A DNA stretch of 64,000 bases from Komagataeibacter melomenusus (GTDB lineage Bacteria > Pseudomonadota > Alphaproteobacteria > Acetobacterales > Acetobacteraceae), in NCBI RefSeq assembly GCF_013155395.1, contig NZ_JABJWC010000010.1, forward strand, positions 23,722 through 87,721. Direction: 5' to 3'. Positions 41,618-50,340 of this stretch are shown piece after piece. A model generated the notes under the pieces. That model ran no database searches. It worked only from the letters and a program-made list of their open reading frames with translations, and had not been told where the DNA came from. The position numbers were made by a program, and so were the translations under genes. The number at the start of each line of letters is the position of its first letter. Within the stretch, counting starts at the first letter, position 1.

Positions 41618-42013
41618 ATGATTGCATGCCTCGCGCGGCCAGCAGTGGTGGCCCTTGGCCTTGTCGGCATCGTGGCCTTTGCCCCACCCGCCGCAGCCGA
41701 TGCGCTGCATGATCCGAAAGGGTTGTGGACCGGCCAGCTCGTGGCCGACAAGGGCAACTGCTCCGATGAGACGCGCGATACCTCCACCTTCCAGGTCGGG
41801 TCGAAAACCCTCACCTTCACCCCCGCCGATGGCTCCGTGCCGCTGCGGGGCAAGCCCGAAAAGGAATACGCCCACTACCACGCCGAGACCCTGCTCCAGC
41901 AGCCCTCGGGCGCGGCCTTCCCCATGGTGTTCGAGGCCCACCCCGAGGGGAAGACCATTGTGGGCATCTATGGCACGCCGCGCTGCCGGGCACATATCGT
42001 GCTGCACCGATAG
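41618..42013 (+). CDS. Small periplasmic protein, unknown
   Basis: This 131-residue protein has a clear signal peptide ([29 protein letters not shown], cleavage after about residue 28). The mature part is about 100 residues with two Cys ([11 protein letters not shown] and TPRCRAHIV) that could form a disulfide. The stretch [39 protein letters not shown] looks like a small beta-rich fold. GGAGG 9 bases before the ATG at 41618 decides the start. I do not recognise the family. It stands alone, divergent from guaA. Confidence 0.75.
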   Translation: MIACLARPAVVALGLVGIVAFAPPAAADALHDPKGLWTGQLVADKGNCSDETRDTSTFQVGSKTLTFTPADGSVPLRGKPEKEYAHYHAETLLQQPSGAAFPMVFEAHPEGKTIVGIYGTPRCRAHIVLHR

Positions 42014-42113
42014 CGTCTGGCCGCGCGCCCCGCGCGGGCGTGTTCACGCAATCGGGAACGCGTCGGTCCCGTACAGGCATGGATGCGGGGCCGTGATCCG
42101 ATATATTCCATTC

Positions 42114-42623
42114 ATGTCCGATAACATGACACTGGCCGGAGCCGTTCTTTCCATCATCGTGCGCAAGGGGCGCATGCTGCTCGTGCGCCGCCGTAATCCG
42201 CCCGATCAGGGGCTGTGGGGCTTTCCCGGCGGGCGTATCGAGCATGGCGAGACCTGTTTCGATGCCGCCGCGCGTGAACTGCGCGAGGAGACCGGCTTCA
42301 TCACCCATGCCGAAGGCACGCTGACCGCCTTTGACCTGATCGATCGTGACAGCAGGGGCCAAATCCGCTTTCACTACCTGATCGTGGCCGTGAAATGCCA
42401 CGACAATGGCTGGACCGACATCCATGCCGGCGACGACGCGGATGCGGTGGACTGGTTCGATCTCGAGCAGGTGCATGCCCACCCGGCCGCCTTCAGCCCC
42501 GGCCTGCCCGAACTCGGCGCCCTGGCCCTGTCAGCCCGTGGCATTGCGCCGTGGCCACTCGCCCCGCAAACCCGCACGGGCGATACCGCCCCCCACCACC
42601 GGGCCGAAAGCCTCCTGTCATGA
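42114..42623 (+). CDS. Nudix hydrolase
   Basis: This 169-residue pyrophosphohydrolase has a full Nudix box, GGRIEHGETCFDAAARELREETGF (about 40-63), carrying the metal-binding REEXGU core. The N-terminus (LAGAVLSIIVRKGRMLLVRRRNPPDQGLWGFPG) is like MutT/ADP-ribose-type family members; the substrate cannot be told. The C-terminal 25 residues are proline-rich and not part of the fold. It overlaps the next gene by 4 bases (ATGA), so the two are translated together. Confidence 0.92.
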   Translation: MSDNMTLAGAVLSIIVRKGRMLLVRRRNPPDQGLWGFPGGRIEHGETCFDAAARELREETGFITHAEGTLTAFDLIDRDSRGQIRFHYLIVAVKCHDNGWTDIHAGDDADAVDWFDLEQVHAHPAAFSPGLPELGALALSARGIAPWPLAPQTRTGDTAPHHRAESLLS

Positions 42624-42970
42624 CCGCCCGCACCGCGCTGATCGTTGAAGACGAGGCCATGATTGCCGAACTGGTTGCCACCATGCTGGAAACCGACGGC
42701 ATTACCGCCACCATATGCCCCAGCGTGGCCGATGCCATGCGCGCGCTGGAAAGCCACCCCTGCGCACTGGCGCTGGTGGACCTGACCCTGCCCGATGGCG
42801 AGCCCGATGCCTTCATTGCCGCCGCCCGCGCGCGCGGCAGCCATGTCATCGTGATGAGCGGCGATCCTGACCGCCTGGCAGGCTACGCCCCCCTGCCGCT
42901 GCTGGAAAAACCTTTCCGCATGAAGGCCATGCTCGAACAGGTACGCCAGGCACTGCCCGTGGTGGACTGA
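42620..42970 (+). CDS. Single-domain response regulator (receiver only)
   Basis: This 116-residue CheY-like receiver has the acidic pocket in LIVEDEAMIAE (E10, D11), phospho-acceptor D54 in LALVDLTLPDG, S80 in VIVMSGDPD, and K97 in LEKPFRMKAML. There is no output domain, so it would act by protein contact or phosphotransfer. It is coupled to a Nudix gene through an ATGA overlap, which is unusual; no histidine kinase lies nearby. A stable hairpin follows. Confidence 0.9.
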   Translation: MTARTALIVEDEAMIAELVATMLETDGITATICPSVADAMRALESHPCALALVDLTLPDGEPDAFIAAARARGSHVIVMSGDPDRLAGYAPLPLLEKPFRMKAMLEQVRQALPVVD

Positions 42971-42973
42971 GCC

Positions 42974-42998
42974 GCGTGCGGGCCGCTCACCCGCACGC
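42974..42998. terminator. Hairpin after the receiver gene
   Basis: GCGTGCGGG (42974-42982) pairs with CCCGCACGC (42990-42998) around 7 bases, 3 bases after the stop codon. No T-run follows. Confidence 0.5.
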
Positions 42999-43110
42999 CA
43001 CCGGCCATATGCGGCGAGGACATTCCGGCAGGCTGGCTGTGGGGGCAGAAGACCGCCTTGCCCGCGGTTTTCTGGCAAGCAGCTTCAGCAAAGATATTTA
43101 TCGTTTTCAT

Positions 43111-43770
43111 TCATGCCGTATTGCCAGCACCCTCCGGCAACCTGCCTTTCAGGAAGGCATCGAGGATACTGTTCAGAAAAGCGGCAAGACTGTCTTGGGA
43201 TGTATCAGCCAGGGCAAATGATTTTATACCACCATTGAGAGCAAGCATGTTCGACAGACCGCACAGCATGGCGTACAGCCCGTAGCCAAGCTGCACCCTG
43301 TCCCCAAGGGTTTTCATGTCATCGGGGCCGAAATCATCGGTCATGGCAAAGACCCTGTAGCCATATATGAGCGCCATGAGGTCTTCAAACGCAGCGCCTG
43401 CCGCCAGTCGGTAGCGGGGACAGGCCCAGGCATCCTGAACATGGCCGGACATCAGCCGATAGAGCTGGGGATTATGGCGGGCAAAGTTGACGACATGGAA
43501 AACGATCCGTTTCCATGCTTCCGTCCGGTTCGTGGATGTCCGGCTGATATGGGCGATCTGGCTGCGGAAAGCCTGAAAGGAATCCGCAGCAATTTCCAGC
43601 AGAAGATCATCCAGATTACCGTAATGATTATAGAAGTTAGCTGGCGCTACCTTGACTTCCCGTGCCAGGCGACGCACCGACAGATCTTCCAGCCGTTCAG
43701 TTTCCAGTATTCTACGGGTGGCGATCCGTAAATCTTCAGCAACGTTGCCTTTATGGTAGGCTCTTGAAAT
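43111..43770 (-). CDS. TetR-family regulator with no canonical start codon
   Basis: The conserved frame reads AYHKGNVAEDLRIATRRILETERLEDLSVRRLAREVKVAPANFYNHYGNLDDLLLEIA, a TetR HTH of the type that starts YHHGNL. Upstream of YHKG the frame has no ATG, GTG or TTG before a stop. An ATT at 43770 has AAGGA 9 bases before it and could initiate. An ATG at 43778 lies one base out of frame (MTSDFKSLP then stop), which would mean a one-base indel. A GTG at 43677 would cut off the first helices. The C-terminal ligand domain (219 residues in all) looks complete. Confidence 0.75.
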   Translation of the reverse strand: MSRAYHKGNVAEDLRIATRRILETERLEDLSVRRLAREVKVAPANFYNHYGNLDDLLLEIAADSFQAFRSQIAHISRTSTNRTEAWKRIVFHVVNFARHNPQLYRLMSGHVQDAWACPRYRLAAGAAFEDLMALIYGYRVFAMTDDFGPDDMKTLGDRVQLGYGLYAMLCGLSNMLALNGGIKSFALADTSQDSLAAFLNSILDAFLKGRLPEGAGNTA

Positions 43771-43967
43771 CGGAAGTCATCCTTACGGGCTATGTGCGGA
43801 GAATGCGCGGGCCGGAATGACAGAATATCGATTGAAAGCAGGATATAAAGCGCCCTTTCCTGACAGAACATGTCAGGGAATACGAACAAACCGGCCCCTT
43901 GCCGCCAGTAATCGGGGCGCATGAAGCATCTTCTTTGTGCCTGCACGCGCCCCTGCCGCGTCCGGTC

Positions 43968-45428
43968 CTATCTTCCGCCCGCTGTCGGCAGGCGCGCCAT
44001 TGCCTGGCGCCGGGCGGCTGACAGGTCAGTGCGCAACTGCACGCGGTACAGGCCAACCGGCTCGGCCACACGCCCCCTGCGCCCGCGCATCACCGTGCCC
44101 AGCCTGTCCACTGAGGCGAAGACATCCGTATCAAACGTGCGGCGCGGGTTGCAGACCATGATGCCTCCGCCCGTCACGTCATGCGGCAGGTTGAACAGCG
44201 CCCAGCGCGGCTCCATGCCCACTACGGTGCGGCCGGGCAGGACCGTGGCCAGTTCCGCCGCCGTGCCGTAATCGCATGCGGCCACGAATTCGCCGGGTCT
44301 GGCCACGGCGCTGATATCCGCCGCCAGCCCACGCCACCCTGCCATCTGCCGCAGCGCCACATCGGTATGGGCAGAAAGCGGCAGCGGGGCAAACAGCGCC
44401 TGCCCGTACACCAGTGCGCCCACCAGCAACCCGCCGCCAACCGCCCACCGCCCCCAGCGCCAGCCCACCAGCGCCGTGGCCACGGCCAGCGCCGGATAGA
44501 TCACCACCGGCCAGTTCGCCTGCACCCGGTCGCCTATGCCATGCTGCACGAACACGCAGGCGGGCACGGCGACCATACAGGCCAGCAGCGCCGCACCGGG
44601 CACCTGTCGGGCCAGCCGCCATGCACGCACCTGCCCCCACAGGAAAAACGCGGCAATGCCCGGCGTCATCAGCCCCACCTGCCCAACCAGCAATTCGCCC
44701 AGGAACTGAGAGGCCCTTGCCGGGTGCCAGTCCGCCGTGCGCCCCCCCTGGCGGGCAAAGCTGGCCCAGCCATGCGTTGCGTTCCACCACAGCACGGGCA
44801 TGGCGCACAGCACGGCCAGCACCAGCCCACCCGCAATCGCGGCCCAATGCCTGCCCTGCCCCTTCATGCGCTGCAACAGGCTCACGCCCAGCCACCACAG
44901 GCCAATCCCCGCCACGGGCAGCACGGCGGTGTATTTGCTGTCAAACGCCAGCCCGGCCACAAGGCCCACGGCCAGCCACCAGCGCGCGCCCCCTCCGGCC
45001 ACGATGCGCCCCATGAGCCACAGCAGCACGGACAGGAAGAACAGCACCGGCATGTCCGGTGTCATGACAACGGACTGGATGGCCAGCGCAAGGGTTGCCT
45101 GCAACAGCGCACAGGCCCGCCAGGCCAGCGCGGGCGTGGCCCCGGGCAGCAGGTCACGCACCGCCCGGAACACGAAAAACGAGGCCCCTGCCCCCGCCAG
45201 CACGCCCACCAGCCTGACGCCAAACGGATCATCGCCGCCAAGCGCCATACCCAGCCTGATCCATGCCGCCACCATGGGCGGGTGGTCCAGGTAGCTTGCC
45301 GCAGGCGCCAGCGCCCAGATACGGTAATAGGCCTCATCCGGCGAAAGCGGCAGGAATGCCGCCACCACCAGCCGCAGGCAGGCCACAAGGCCAAGCAGGT
45401 ACAGCCAGCCGCGGTCCCTGAACGTCAC
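43968..45428 (-). CDS. GT39/ArnT-like membrane glycosyltransferase
   Basis: This 486-residue inner-membrane protein has about ten hydrophobic segments. Near the N-terminus it shows the family motif LSPDEAYYRIWALAPAASYLDHPPMVAAWIRLG, with the catalytic Asp-Glu of GT39-type (PMT_2/ArnT-like) enzymes, and a periplasmic soluble end. Such enzymes move a sugar from a polyprenyl-phosphate donor to lipid A, protein or polysaccharide. The GTG at 45428, 10 bases after the lrp stop with AAGG upstream, is used; a start further up would overlap lrp. It is probably co-transcribed with lrp. Confidence 0.88.
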   Translation of the reverse strand: MTFRDRGWLYLLGLVACLRLVVAAFLPLSPDEAYYRIWALAPAASYLDHPPMVAAWIRLGMALGGDDPFGVRLVGVLAGAGASFFVFRAVRDLLPGATPALAWRACALLQATLALAIQSVVMTPDMPVLFFLSVLLWLMGRIVAGGGARWWLAVGLVAGLAFDSKYTAVLPVAGIGLWWLGVSLLQRMKGQGRHWAAIAGGLVLAVLCAMPVLWWNATHGWASFARQGGRTADWHPARASQFLGELLVGQVGLMTPGIAAFFLWGQVRAWRLARQVPGAALLACMVAVPACVFVQHGIGDRVQANWPVVIYPALAVATALVGWRWGRWAVGGGLLVGALVYGQALFAPLPLSAHTDVALRQMAGWRGLAADISAVARPGEFVAACDYGTAAELATVLPGRTVVGMEPRWALFNLPHDVTGGGIMVCNPRRTFDTDVFASVDRLGTVMRGRRGRVAEPVGLYRVQLRTDLSAARRQAMARLPTAGGR

Positions 45429-45438
45429 GCCCTTGCCT

Positions 45439-45915
45439 TCACACAGGCACGCCGGGGCGGTTGAGGCTGGTGCGGATGGTCTGGAGCGTCTGCACGCGCA
45501 CCACATGGGTGGCTTCGGTCAACTGGCGGGTCAGCAGGTTTTCATGCGTTGCGTCGCGGGCTACGAGGCGCACCAGAAAATCGCCACCGCCGCGAATCAT
45601 GTGGCACTCGCGCACCTCCGGCCAGGCCGAGACCTGCGCCTCGAAGGCGGCGAGCACGGTTTCCTTCTGGCTGTCCAGGCCGATCAGGGCAAAAAGCGTG
45701 ATTGACCAGCCCAGCCGCGCGCCATCGGTATCGGCATGGTAGCCACGGATCACGTGGTCCTCCTCCAGCCTGCGCATGCGGCGCAGGCATGGAGGCGCGG
45801 AAATGCCGACCCGCCGCGCCAGTTCCACGTTCGTCATGCGTCCGTCGAGCTGAAGTTCGGCCACAATCCGACGATCAATCGCATCCAGATCAGCCATCCG
45901 TTCCGCCATGCACAT
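45439..45915 (-). CDS. Lrp/AsnC-family transcriptional regulator
   Basis: This 158-residue regulator has an N-terminal HTH (LDAIDRRIVAELQLDGRMTNVELARRVGISAPPCLRRMRRLEEDHVIRGYHADTD, about 9-63) and a C-terminal RAM ligand-binding domain (LFALIGLDSQKETVLAAFEAQVSAWPEVRECHMIRGGGDFLVRLVARD). It forms oligomers that respond to an amino acid. Three ATGs lie close together (45915, 45909, 45897); the first is given. It is divergent from trxB with a 138-base spacer and is followed closely by the GT39 gene. Confidence 0.9.
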   Translation of the reverse strand: MCMAERMADLDAIDRRIVAELQLDGRMTNVELARRVGISAPPCLRRMRRLEEDHVIRGYHADTDGARLGWSITLFALIGLDSQKETVLAAFEAQVSAWPEVRECHMIRGGGDFLVRLVARDATHENLLTRQLTEATHVVRVQTLQTIRTSLNRPGVPV

Positions 45916-46053
45916 TCCATCTCTCGACAAGGGGGCAACCGCCGGGCCGGGTGCCACGATAATGAAGCACTTTCTACTCCAACCCTTGCACGGACGCCAG
46001 TGGACGACCATACCAAAGGAAATTATGACGATACGATAGGTTTTCCCGATCTC

Positions 46054-47010
46054 ATGCCCCAGACCGTTTCTACCGACCTGCTTGTCATCGGCGCGGGTCC
46101 CGCCGGTTATACTGCTGCCATCTATGCCGCGCGCGCCAGCCTCTCGCCCGTTCTCGTGGCCGGGCTGCAACCCGGCGGCCAGCTCATGATCACCACCGAT
46201 GTCGAGAACTATCCCGGCTTTGCCAAGGGCATACAGGGGCCGGAACTGATGGAGCAGATGGCCGAGCAGGCCCGCAATGTCGGCACCCGGATGATGGATG
46301 ACATCATCGTTTCATGCGATTTCACCCGCAGGGACGGCAGCGGCCGCTTTTACGCCACGGGCGATTCCGGCACGGTGTACGAGGCGCGCAGCGTCATCAT
46401 CGCCACCGGCGCCCAGGCCAAGTGGCTGGGCGTGCCGGGCGAGAAAGAGTTCCAGGGCGGGGGTGTTTCGGCCTGCGCCACGTGTGATGGCTTTTTCTAT
46501 CGCGGCAGGCGCGTGGCCGTGATTGGCGGCGGCAACACGGCAGTGGAGGAGGCCCTGTACCTCACCCACCACGCCAGCCACGTCACCCTGATCCACCGCC
46601 GCGACAGCCTGCGGGCGGAAAAGATCCTGCAGGACCGCCTGCATGCCAACCCCAAGATCTCGGTGCTGTGGAACAAGGCGGTCGAACGCATTACCGGCAG
46701 CGGCACGCCCGCCGTGGTCACGGGGGCGGACCTGCGCGACACGGTCACGGGCGAGAGCAGTCATATCGATGTGGATGGCGTGTTCGTTGCCATCGGCCAT
46801 GCCCCGAATACCACAATTTTTCGTGATGTCGTGGCCATTGATACGGATGGTTACATCGTCACGACACCCGGTAGCACACGCACCTCGGTGCCAGGCATAT
46901 TTGCCGCAGGTGACGTGCAGGACAAGGTATATCGGCAGGCGGTCACTGCCGCGGGCACCGGCTGCATGGCCGCACTCGAGGCCGAGCGCTTTCTTGCCCA
47001 AGGTCAGTAA
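46054..47010 (+). CDS. trxB: Thioredoxin-disulfide reductase
   Basis: This 318-residue flavoprotein transfers electrons from NADPH to thioredoxin. FAD is bound through VIGAGPAGYTAAIYAARASL (residues 11-30) and IFAAGDVQDKVYRQAVTAAG, NADPH through VIGGGNTAVEEALYLTHHA, and the redox-active disulfide is in SACATCDGFF. Length and motifs are those of low-molecular-weight TrxB. The start at 46054 is chosen by homology (MPQTVSTDLLVIGAG); the frame is open upstream through the divergent lrp region. Confidence 0.96.
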   Translation: MPQTVSTDLLVIGAGPAGYTAAIYAARASLSPVLVAGLQPGGQLMITTDVENYPGFAKGIQGPELMEQMAEQARNVGTRMMDDIIVSCDFTRRDGSGRFYATGDSGTVYEARSVIIATGAQAKWLGVPGEKEFQGGGVSACATCDGFFYRGRRVAVIGGGNTAVEEALYLTHHASHVTLIHRRDSLRAEKILQDRLHANPKISVLWNKAVERITGSGTPAVVTGADLRDTVTGESSHIDVDGVFVAIGHAPNTTIFRDVVAIDTDGYIVTTPGSTRTSVPGIFAAGDVQDKVYRQAVTAAGTGCMAALEAERFLAQGQ

Positions 47011-47113
47011 AGGACTGCATGAGTCCTTGACCTGCACCAGCATTTCCTTCACCACAAGCCTTTAGTGTCATAACATTTGGCGCGCCCTTTATAATAGAAA
47101 GCGGAGTCAACGC

Positions 47114-47998
47114 GTGGACTGGGATAAACTCCGGATATTTCATGCTGTAGCCGAGGCAGGGTCCTTCACCCATGCCGGCGACGTGCTTAACCTGAGCCAG
47201 TCTGCGGTATCGCGGCAGATTTCAGCCCTGGAAGAAGCGCTGCAGGTTCCCCTTTTCCACCGGCATGCCCGGGGGCTGATCCTGACCGAGCAGGGCGAGA
47301 CGCTGAACCAGACGGTTCGGGAAGTCTTTTCCAAGCTCGCCATGACCCAGTCCCTGCTGACGGAAAGCAAGGAAAAGGCGGCCGGTCGGCTACGGGTGAC
47401 CACCACAACCGGCTTTGGCACCTGCTGGCTTACGCCACGGCTGCACCGGTTCATGGAAACCAACCCCGATATTTCGATTACCCTGATCCTGGAAGATAAC
47501 GACCTTGATCTGGGCATGCGCGAGGCCGACGTGGCCGTGCGCATGCACCCGCCGCGCCAGCCGGACCTGATCCAGCGGCACCTGGCCGACTTCCCGCTGC
47601 CGATCTATGCCTCGCAGTCCTATCTCAATGACTACGGCACGCCGCGCACGCTGGAAGAACTCAACGCCCACAAGCTGATCCTGTTCGGGGGGTATCACCC
47701 GCCCGTGCCGCACATCAACTGGCTGGCCGAGACCGGCGTACCCTCCGATGAGCGCCGCCAGGCGCGCCTCGAGGTCAACAGCCTTGCCGCCATGGCGGGC
47801 GCCATCGCGGCCGGCATCGGCATTGGCTCGATTCCGCTTTATGCGGCATCGCAGTACCCCAACCTCGTCAAGATCCTGCCCGAGGTGCCGCTGCCTACGG
47901 TGGATGCCTACTTCGTCTACCCCGAGGAACTGCGCACCTCAAAGCGCGTGGCCGTTTTCCGTGACTTCCTGCTCGCGGAAATCAACGCCCGCCATTAA
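47114..47998 (+). CDS. LysR-family transcriptional regulator
   Basis: This 294-residue regulator has the HTH at about 2-60 (WDKLRIFHAVAEAGSFTHAGDVLNLSQSAVSRQISALEEALQVPLFHRHARGLILTEQG) and an effector domain from 90. The GTG start at 47114 has GGAG 8 bases upstream. The gene lies 103 bases downstream of trxB, the same arrangement I associate with several acetic acid bacteria and other alphaproteobacteria, but its targets are unknown. It faces ihfB, with terminators in the convergent space. Confidence 0.92.
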   Translation: MDWDKLRIFHAVAEAGSFTHAGDVLNLSQSAVSRQISALEEALQVPLFHRHARGLILTEQGETLNQTVREVFSKLAMTQSLLTESKEKAAGRLRVTTTTGFGTCWLTPRLHRFMETNPDISITLILEDNDLDLGMREADVAVRMHPPRQPDLIQRHLADFPLPIYASQSYLNDYGTPRTLEELNAHKLILFGGYHPPVPHINWLAETGVPSDERRQARLEVNSLAAMAGAIAAGIGIGSIPLYAASQYPNLVKILPEVPLPTVDAYFVYPEELRTSKRVAVFRDFLLAEINARH

Positions 47999-48009
47999 GC
48001 GCGCACGAC

Positions 48010-48043
48010 GTCACCCGTGCCGGTTCCTTCCGGCCGGGGTGAC
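48010..48043. terminator. Hairpin after the LysR gene
   Basis: GTCACCC and GGGTGAC arms with extra GCCGG/CCGGC pairing form a stable stem 10 bases after the stop. Confidence 0.55.
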
Positions 48044-48067
48044 GGCCTGCCCACAAGCCTGAAGGAA

Positions 48068-48094
48068 CGCCGCCTTTTTGAAAAAAGGCAGCAC
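48068..48094. terminator. Bidirectional terminator between lysR and ihfB
   Basis: GCCTTTTTT-type arms pair with AAAAAAGGC around a tiny loop, giving a T-run on either strand. It can serve both convergent genes. Confidence 0.65.
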
Positions 48095-48156
48095 CCATCG
48101 GCTTCTCTCTTCCTGTTTCAGGGCATCGTTGAAAAACACAATGCCCGCCGCCGCAT

Positions 48157-48450
48157 TCAATCGGCAGCGGGGGCTGAATTGACGCGTTCGCGCAGTTCCT
48201 TGCCTGCCTTGAAGAAGGGCACGACCTTCTCATCCACCGATACGCTTTCCCCCGTGCGGGGGTTCCGCCCGGTGCGGGCATCGCGCTTCTTGACGGTAAA
48301 CGCCCCAAAGCCACGCAATTCCACCCGGTCGCCGTGCATCAGGGCATTGCTGATTTCAGCAAAGATGACCTGAACGATACGTTCCACATCCCGCAGGGGG
48401 ATATGGGGTCGGGCAGCGGCAAGCTCGGCGATCAATTCCGATCTGGTCAT
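48157..48450 (-). CDS. ihfB: Integration host factor subunit beta
   Basis: This 97-residue DNA-bending protein has the typical opening [33 protein letters not shown], the arm [26 protein letters not shown], and the closing [15 protein letters not shown]. These match IHF-beta rather than HU. It works with IHF-alpha in recombination and transcription, including tyrosine-recombinase reactions such as ICE integration. It lies 27 bases downstream of sppA on the same strand. Confidence 0.95.
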   Translation of the reverse strand: MTRSELIAELAAARPHIPLRDVERIVQVIFAEISNALMHGDRVELRGFGAFTVKKRDARTGRNPRTGESVSVDEKVVPFFKAGKELRERVNSAPAAD

Positions 48451-48477
48451 CCTGTTCCCCTCAAATTAAACGAGAAA

Positions 48478-49401
48478 TTATAGTTTCCAGATCGCAACGG
48501 CCCCGTCAAGCATACTACTTTCCCCCAACAGCATTTCCGCCCCCGGCACGCCCGACAGCACGCCCGCGATCCAGTGCCGCCAGTTGACCCGGGTTGCCTG
48601 CGGCCCGATATCGCTCACCGGTGCATCATCGGGCAGATGCGTGGCGCCGAGCAGCCACTGCCGCGCATCATCAAGCGAGCCGATCTGGTCAACCAGCCCG
48701 AGCCCGAGCGCCTGCTGGCCGGTATAGGGGCGGCCATCGGCCAGTTCACGCACGCGCTCGGGCTTCATGTGCCGGTCCTGCGCCACGACGGTAACGAAAA
48801 AACCGTAAAGATCGGCAATAACCCCCTGCAGCATCTCGCGCCCCTGTGGCGAGAGCGGCTGCACGGCGGAAGGCTGGCCTTTCATGGGGCCGGATACAAG
48901 CTGGTCCACATGCACGCCCACCCGTTCGAGCAGGCCGGACACATCGGGCGATTCCAGCAGCACGCCAATCGAGCCGGTCAGGGTGGAACGGTTGGCGAAA
49001 ATGCGGCTGGCAGGCACCGACACCATATACCCCGCCGAAGCCGCAACACTGCCCATGGACACGACAACCGGCTTGCGGCGCGCAAAGGCGGCCACGGCAT
49101 CATGCAGCACCTCCCCGCCCGTCACCGCGCCGCCAGGGCTGTTGACCTCAAGCACCAGCCCCTTGACCGAGGCATCATCCGCCGCCTTTTTCAGCGCCTC
49201 GACATTCTCATGCTCATCCGTGCCGATGACGCCCGCCAGCTTGAGATGGACAAGATGCGGCGCGTGCCCCGCCAGCCCACCCGAACGGCTGATGGCCAGC
49301 AGGCAGGCCAGAACAAAAAAAGCCACGGCACTCCCCCGCCAGAGCAGAAGCTGGCGGCGGCGTGACGTGGCGTGCAAAGACATATCGGGGCTGGTATCCA
49401 T
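48478..49401 (-). CDS. sppA: Signal peptide peptidase SppA (S49 family, short form)
   Basis: This membrane-anchored protease degrades cleaved signal peptides. There is one N-terminal membrane segment (GSAVAFFVLACLLAISRSGG), then the S49 fold: NSPGGAVTGGEVLHDA, the nucleophile Ser in MGSVAASAGYMVSVPASRIFAN, and the Lys-containing ADGRPYTGQQALGLGLVD region. About 307 residues match the 36-kDa type found in alphaproteobacteria and Gram-positives. Three ATGs (49431, 49401, 49383) are possible and none has a clear ribosome site; 49401 is given provisionally. It precedes ihfB, a pairing common in this class. Confidence 0.93.
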   Translation of the reverse strand: MDTSPDMSLHATSRRRQLLLWRGSAVAFFVLACLLAISRSGGLAGHAPHLVHLKLAGVIGTDEHENVEALKKAADDASVKGLVLEVNSPGGAVTGGEVLHDAVAAFARRKPVVVSMGSVAASAGYMVSVPASRIFANRSTLTGSIGVLLESPDVSGLLERVGVHVDQLVSGPMKGQPSAVQPLSPQGREMLQGVIADLYGFFVTVVAQDRHMKPERVRELADGRPYTGQQALGLGLVDQIGSLDDARQWLLGATHLPDDAPVSDIGPQATRVNWRHWIAGVLSGVPGAEMLLGESSMLDGAVAIWKL

Positions 49402-49467
49402 GGTTAGGGCAATACCATGGATACTGCCCATACCGAAGACAGGATCAAACGTAAAAACAGGCCCGTA

Positions 49468-49950
49468 TCATGCCTTGCGCCGACGGCCCGGCCGCCCGCG
49501 ACCCCCTTCCGCCCCACTGGCTTCAGATGCCGCTGCCGCAGCCGAGGCCGCGGTGATCTTGCGGCCAAGCCCGATCTCGCGCGCAAGGCTCGAGCGGCGC
49601 TCGGCATAGTTGGGGGCAACCATGGGGTATTCGGCGGGCAGGCCCCAGCGCTCGCGGTACTGGTCTGGGGTCATGCCATAGGCGCTCTGCAGATGGCGCT
49701 TGAGCATCTTGAGTTTCTTGCCATCTTCAAGGCAGACGATGTAATCGGGGAACACCGAGCGCTTGATGGGCACGGCAGGCTGAAGCTTCTCGGGTTCTTC
49801 TGCCGGGCGCCCAACGGTTGACAGTGCAGTGTAAACATTACGGATCAGGTCAGGCAGCACATCGGCGCCGACGCTGTTATTGGAAACATGCGCCGACACG
49901 ATCTGTGCGGTCAGTTCCAGACACGAGAAATCCTGCTCGGTATCAGACAT
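49468..49950 (-). CDS. mucR: MucR/Ros-family zinc-finger regulator
   Basis: This 160-residue protein has the MucR/Ros core: LELTAQIVSAHVSNNSV (N-terminal oligomerisation helix), then SVFPDYIVCLEDGKKLKMLKRHLQSAYGMTPDQYRERWGLPAEYPMVAPNYAERRSSLAREIGLG. These proteins act like H-NS, binding AT-rich DNA and silencing surface-polysaccharide and acquired genes. The C-terminus is an Ala-rich linker followed by GRGRPGRRRKA, an AT-hook-like basic tail. A long AT-rich region upstream fits autoregulation. It may also silence the imported element in this window. Confidence 0.93.
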   Translation of the reverse strand: MSDTEQDFSCLELTAQIVSAHVSNNSVGADVLPDLIRNVYTALSTVGRPAEEPEKLQPAVPIKRSVFPDYIVCLEDGKKLKMLKRHLQSAYGMTPDQYRERWGLPAEYPMVAPNYAERRSSLAREIGLGRKITAASAAAAASEASGAEGGRGRPGRRRKA

Positions 49951-50340
49951 GGTTTTTGCGCCTTTTTAACTTACAATCAAATTTCGTGATTTATTCACGA
50001 TCCTTCATTACGTTTACATATACGGACAGAATGTTGAATACAATACTCGACATTAAACCGACAACGCTTATTCTGATTACCTATACCTCTTATATTATAT
50101 GGAACATCCAGTATTAAATAACAGAGCCCATGAAAAGCGTTTATTTGTATAAAATTGATTCAAAATGCACCGAAAAAACTCAATCCGAAGAATTCCGGCC
50201 ATCATATGGGCGTTTTCTGCGAGCCGCTTTTTTCAGAACGCCCCGGAAAAGGCCGCCATTCCGAACAAAGGCAGCACTGCGGGAAAGCTTTTATTGTTCC
50301 CATCAATATGTTGTTTTGAAATACGCTCCCAACCGCGCCG
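49951..50340. other. AT-rich region upstream of mucR
   Basis: About 390 bases are markedly AT-rich (especially 49970-50180), as expected for a MucR-bound regulatory region. No gene is supported. Confidence 0.5.

Noticed and set aside
44181..45464. Long plus-strand frame opposite the GT39 gene
   Set aside because: A shadow frame rich in His, Gln and Arg; the minus strand has the membrane segments and motif of GT39.
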